Assembly (NCBI GenBank): GCA_016649775.1
Contig: JAENWY010000026.1
Span: 1 to 15,332, forward strand
Direction of reading: 5' to 3'
Origin: Spirochaetaceae bacterium
GTDB lineage: Bacteria > Spirochaetota > Spirochaetia > Sphaerochaetales > Sphaerochaetaceae
DNA length: 15,332 nucleotides
Under the pieces are notes generated by a model. The model was given only the letters and a program-made list of their open reading frames with translations, ran no database searches and was not told the origin of the DNA. The position numbers and the translations under genes are program-made. Positions 15,288 through 15,332 of this stretch are shown here, piece by piece (position 1 is the first letter of the stretch; each line of letters starts with the position of its first letter).

Positions 15288-15332
15288 TATTTTAAAATTT
15301 CTCAGATTTTAATACTACTTATTCTCCTCATT

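Overview
This is a low-GC window (intergenic stretches fall to about 13% G+C by hand count). Its thirteen genes form four blocks and share similar AT-rich codon use. The ABC substrate-binding protein has a cleavable Sec signal but no lipobox Cys, which fits a diderm with a true periplasm. The 'FAQGTSES'-like mature N-terminus recalls spirochaete binding proteins, so an AT-rich member of the Spirochaetota is my best guess. This is inference; no rRNA or other taxonomic marker is present.

Block 1 (+, 381-5361) is a complete BMP/PnrA-type (simple sugar/nucleoside class) ABC importer. It has a perfect-consensus promoter, a structured leader, the periplasmic binding protein, a strong hairpin terminator, a double-NBD ATPase and two overlapping permease genes, closed by a second terminator. 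The likely substrate is a purine nucleoside or a related compound; riboflavin (RfuABCD-like) is an alternative. The internal terminator would give more binding protein than membrane complex.

Block 2 is a single + strand gene for a YbaK/EbsC-type aminoacyl-tRNA deacylase (5423-5902).

Block 3 (-, 11215-5924) looks like a four-gene operon. In transcription order it holds a 1107-residue protein I do not recognise, an inositol-monophosphatase-family phosphatase (2-nt gap), a Gph/PpaX-like HAD phosphatase (11-nt overlap, TTG start), and RidA. The last three are housekeeping or metabolite-repair enzymes. The large protein has an N-terminal globular region, a highly acidic low-complexity middle carrying a duplicated 20-residue motif, and a C-terminal globular region. 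It is the most novel item in the window.

Block 4 (+, 11425-13957) is divergent from block 3 and encodes a LemA-family protein and a DUF2207 membrane protein with a glycine-rich tail. A convergent MFS transporter (-, 15228-14032) shares a bidirectional terminator with it. I found no tRNA, rRNA, CRISPR array, insertion sequence or phage gene. I do not see a clear new multi-gene defence or mobile system; the candidates for novelty are the 1107-residue protein with its motif and the leader hairpin at 448-496.
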